DNA from: Spirosoma montaniterrae
GTDB lineage: Bacteria; Bacteroidota; Bacteroidia; Cytophagales; Spirosomataceae
Assembly (NCBI RefSeq): GCF_001988955.1
Contig: NZ_CP014263.1
Span: 4,703,501-4,767,500, forward strand
Direction: 5' to 3'
Length of the DNA stretch: 64,000 nucleotides
Shown: positions 60,268 to 64,000 of the stretch, piece by piece
Layout of the letters: the number at the start of each line of letters is the position of its first letter
Position numbering within the stretch: position 1 is the first letter of the stretch
Notes under the pieces: model-generated
Databases searched by the model: none
The model's input: only the letters and a program-made list of their open reading frames with translations
Told to the model about the DNA's origin: nothing
Position numbers and translations under genes: made by a program

Positions 60268-61632
60268 ATGCCTCAGGCTATTCATTTTATTTCTATCGGC
60301 GGCAGTGCTATGCACAACCTCGCCCTTTCGCTTCATCATCAGGGTTATCAGATTACAGGCTCCGATGACGAAATATACGAACCGTCGCGGTCGAGACTGG
60401 CTCAACACGGCCTGTTACCGGCAGAAATGGGTTGGTTTCCTGAGAAAATTTCTCATCACCTGAGTGCCGTTATCGTTGGGATGCATGCTCGGTCAGATAA
60501 TCCTGAACTGGCAAGAGCACAGGAACTCGATTTACCAATCTTTTCGTATCCCGAATTCATTTACCAGCAGAGTAAACAGAAGCAACGAGTGGTAATTGCT
60601 GGCAGTCACGGCAAAACAACCATCACATCGATGATTCTGCATGTACTTAAGTACCATAATCGCAAGTTCGATTATTTGGTGGGAGCGCAGCTTGACGGCT
60701 TTGAAACGATGGCTCAATTAACGCCCGACGCGCCCATCATTATCATCGAGGGTGATGAATATGCATCGTCGCCCATTGACCCGCGCCCGAAGTTTCTGCA
60801 CTATCATCCGCACATTGCGCTTATTAGCGGCATTGCCTGGGACCATGTGAACATTTATCCGACCTGGGATCAGTATGTCGATCAATTTGAATTGTTAGCC
60901 GAAGCCATGCCTAAAGCTGGCATTCTGGTTTTTGATGAAACTGACGATATGCTCGATGTGATTGGGCAAAAGGAGCGGGAAGACATTGTGAAACTACCTT
61001 ACGAAGCTCACCCAAGCGACATCGTCGATGGTCAAACGCTGCTGATTACGAAGAAAGGCGAGAAAATACCTGTACTGGTTTTTGGCGAACACAACATGAA
61101 AAACATCGCTGGTGCAATGACCGTGCTCGACCGTATTGGCATCACCGACGATCAGTTTTATGCAGCCATTCCAACATTTAAAGGTGCTGCCCGACGTCTG
61201 GAGAAAATAGCTGAACGCGGAAATCGGATACTTTTTCGTGACTTTGCCCATGCACCATCAAAAGTAGAAGCAACAACGGAAGCCGTTAAAAGACAGTATC
61301 CTGACCGAAAATTGCTGGCTGTAGTTGAGTTACACACATACAGTAGCCTGAACAAAAACTTTTTAAGTCAGTATAAAAATTGCCTGGATGCTGCTGAAGA
61401 AGCGGTGGTCTACTTCAACGCTCACACATTAGCCGTTAAACAACTGGAACCAATAACTGCCGAAGATATTCTGACCGCTTTTGATCGAGCCAATCTTCGG
61501 GTGTTTACGGACAGTGATGCATTGGCAGATTACCTCAGTCAGCAACGCGATGCTGCCGACGTGTTTTTGTTGATGAGTTCGGGCACATTCGGCAATTTGA
61601 GTAACGACAAGCTGATTAAACAACTCCTTTGA
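60268..61632 (+). CDS. mpl: UDP-MurNAc:L-Ala-gamma-D-Glu-meso-DAP ligase (murein tripeptide ligase)
   Basis: A 454-residue Mur ligase: MPQAIHFISIGGSAMHNLAL (nucleotide-sugar site), P-loop AGSHGKTTITSMI, a metal-site IEGDEYASSPID and C-terminal FRDFAHAPSKVEATTEAV. Mpl attaches a recycled tripeptide to UDP-MurNAc; the SAMHN and DEYASS patterns favour Mpl over MurC. The frame opens at a TTG (60190), but the ATG at 60268 begins the family sequence and follows a clear promoter. It is 42 bases before the LOG-family gene. Confidence 0.92.
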   Translation: MPQAIHFISIGGSAMHNLALSLHHQGYQITGSDDEIYEPSRSRLAQHGLLPAEMGWFPEKISHHLSAVIVGMHARSDNPELARAQELDLPIFSYPEFIYQQSKQKQRVVIAGSHGKTTITSMILHVLKYHNRKFDYLVGAQLDGFETMAQLTPDAPIIIIEGDEYASSPIDPRPKFLHYHPHIALISGIAWDHVNIYPTWDQYVDQFELLAEAMPKAGILVFDETDDMLDVIGQKEREDIVKLPYEAHPSDIVDGQTLLITKKGEKIPVLVFGEHNMKNIAGAMTVLDRIGITDDQFYAAIPTFKGAARRLEKIAERGNRILFRDFAHAPSKVEATTEAVKRQYPDRKLLAVVELHTYSSLNKNFLSQYKNCLDAAEEAVVYFNAHTLAVKQLEPITAEDILTAFDRANLRVFTDSDALADYLSQQRDAADVFLLMSSGTFGNLSNDKLIKQLL

Positions 61633-61674
61633 GTTAGATACATTTAATTCATTTCAAAATCGTTATTACCCTTC

Positions 61675-62223
61675 ATGCAGAGTCTTGTTGTTTATTGTGG
61701 CTCCAGTTCTGGAACAAATCCCATTTACCGTGAAACGGCTATTGAACTTGGCGAAAAAATGGCCACTCGCGCCATCCGGCTCATATATGGCGGTGGTGGC
61801 TTTGGGCTAATGGGCAACGTAGCCGACGCTGTTTTACAGAACGACGGAGAAGTAACGGGCGTAATTCCAAATTTCTTAGCTGATCTTGAAGTAGCGCACC
61901 AAACACTTACAGAACTGCATTTCGTAGAAACAATGCATGAGCGCAAGTTCAAAATGGTTCAATTGGCCCGTGGCGTAGTGGCTCTACCGGGTGGTTACGG
62001 CACCCTTGACGAACTGTTTGAAATCCTTACATGGCGTCAATTAAAACTGTATGAAGGTCCGGTAGTGCTAATAAACATTAATGGCTATTACGATCTTTTG
62101 CTACAACAACTTGACAAATGCATTACTGACGGTTTTCTAAAAGCCGAGAATCGCCAATTGCTGACAGTGGTAGATAACGTAGATGAGTGTTTGGAAAGAA
62201 TAGCAGCGTATTGGGCGAACTGA
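61675..62223 (+). CDS. LOG-family nucleotide 5'-monophosphate phosphoribohydrolase
   Basis: A 182-residue Rossmann protein with the LOG signature PGGYGTLDELFEILTWRQL and an N-terminal YGGGGFGLMG. Family members free cytokinin-type bases from their nucleotides, or act on other purine nucleotides. It is transcribed with or just after mpl. It is convergent with the rRNA operon; the operon terminator lies in the gap. Confidence 0.92.
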   Translation: MQSLVVYCGSSSGTNPIYRETAIELGEKMATRAIRLIYGGGGFGLMGNVADAVLQNDGEVTGVIPNFLADLEVAHQTLTELHFVETMHERKFKMVQLARGVVALPGGYGTLDELFEILTWRQLKLYEGPVVLININGYYDLLLQQLDKCITDGFLKAENRQLLTVVDNVDECLERIAAYWAN

Positions 62224-62245
62224 TAACTCGCTACAGACAGTCACA

Positions 62246-62284
62246 AAAACAGAGAGCGCAACAATCTGATGACTGTTGCGCTCT
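62246..62284 (-). terminator. terminator of the rRNA operon
   Basis: AGAGCGCAACA (62253-62263) pairs exactly with TGTTGCGCTCT (62274-62284). On the minus strand the stem is followed by CTGTTTTTGTG. It lies 16 bases past the 5S gene. Confidence 0.85.
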
Positions 62285-62299
62285 GCAATCCTAAAAAAA

Positions 62300-62419
62300 G
62301 TCAGGTGGCACCTACCTACTCTCCCACCTGTGACGGCAGTACCATCGGCAGTACGGGGCTTAACGGCTCTGTGCGGAATGGATAGAGGTGTACACCCGCC
62401 CGACCAGCACCAGCCTGAC
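62300..62419 (-). rRNA. rrf: 5S rRNA
   Basis: About 120 bases. The 5' GTCAGGCTGGTG pairs with the 3' CACCTGAC end, with the usual internal blocks CACCTCTATCCATTCCG and the GGGAGAGTAGGTAGG loop. It follows the 23S gene on the minus strand. Ends may be off by a few bases. Confidence 0.92.
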
Positions 62420-62539
62420 TTTTTGCTCTTCTGCCGATACCGCATCCCTGCGCTATCGCCGTACCTGCTTGTCTTTTACCCTACAGAAAGAAATCCATAA
62501 CCAAACCCCGCCAACCACCTGCCCCTCAACCTGCCACAA

Positions 62540-64000
<1,461 letters not shown>

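Overview
The window looks like a chromosomal segment of a Bacteroidota bacterium, most likely order Cytophagales near Spirosoma (family Spirosomataceae). The pointers are a fused SecDF, a GldB-type gliding lipoprotein, PorT-like and OmpA/PD40 envelope proteins, the hisH-hisA-hisF order, many lipoproteins with short lipoboxes, and several promoters of the Bacteroidota type (TAnnTTTG at -7, in the best cases with TTG/TTTG about 19-20 bases upstream). The genus is an inference from gene content; no marker gene was compared.

Layout. 1-7 kb: a minus-strand run gldB, MsbA-like ABC exporter, Fur-family regulator, membrane-anchored MutS-like ATPase and an acyltransferase-like membrane protein cut by the window edge, with a divergent beta-barrel gene. 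7-10 kb: hisH-hisA-hisF, divergent from nadC. 10-16 kb: a VapBC-like toxin-antitoxin pair, an OmpA/PD40 envelope protein, a Cys-cluster protein, a transglutaminase-like protein and a coiled-coil membrane protein. 16-23 kb: prmA overlapping a 1,699-residue exported protein, then a CPBP-like membrane protein. 22.7-27.5 kb: a DUF5615/DUF433 pair, an S24 (LexA-like) repressor divergent from a Y-family polymerase with an operator-like dyad between them, pirin, mutM and tRNA-Phe. 27.6-36 kb: two Fe-S oxidoreductase subunits, an ECF sigma factor and a small zinc anti-sigma-like protein, gmk, nadD, two lipoproteins and cysS. 36-48 kb: GNAT-like protein, PfkB kinase, M16 peptidase, HipA-like kinase with DUF3037, acyl-CoA ligase, a CstB-like persulfide dioxygenase/rhodanese with a TauE exporter, and an amino-acid permease. 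48-62 kb: secDF, DUF72, a TnpB element, valS (frameshifted in this sequence), a GmhB-like phosphatase, a 41-residue lipoprotein, speA, mpl and a LOG-family enzyme. 62.2-64 kb: the distal end of an rRNA operon on the minus strand (5S and the 3' half of 23S).

The most unusual feature is not a gene. At least twelve gene gaps hold inverted repeats of similar build: arms of 12-38 bases around a 4-50 base spacer, filling most of the gap and sometimes reaching into a stop codon. One class has arms that are themselves small palindromes (three copies of one family, REP/BIME-like); the other has arms built from reiterated 7-9 base words. No RAYT-like transposase is visible here. The second notable item is an IS200/IS605-type element carrying only tnpB (IS1341-like). 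Its ends can be placed to the base, it appears to split a small reading frame, and its omega RNA and present guide can be predicted.
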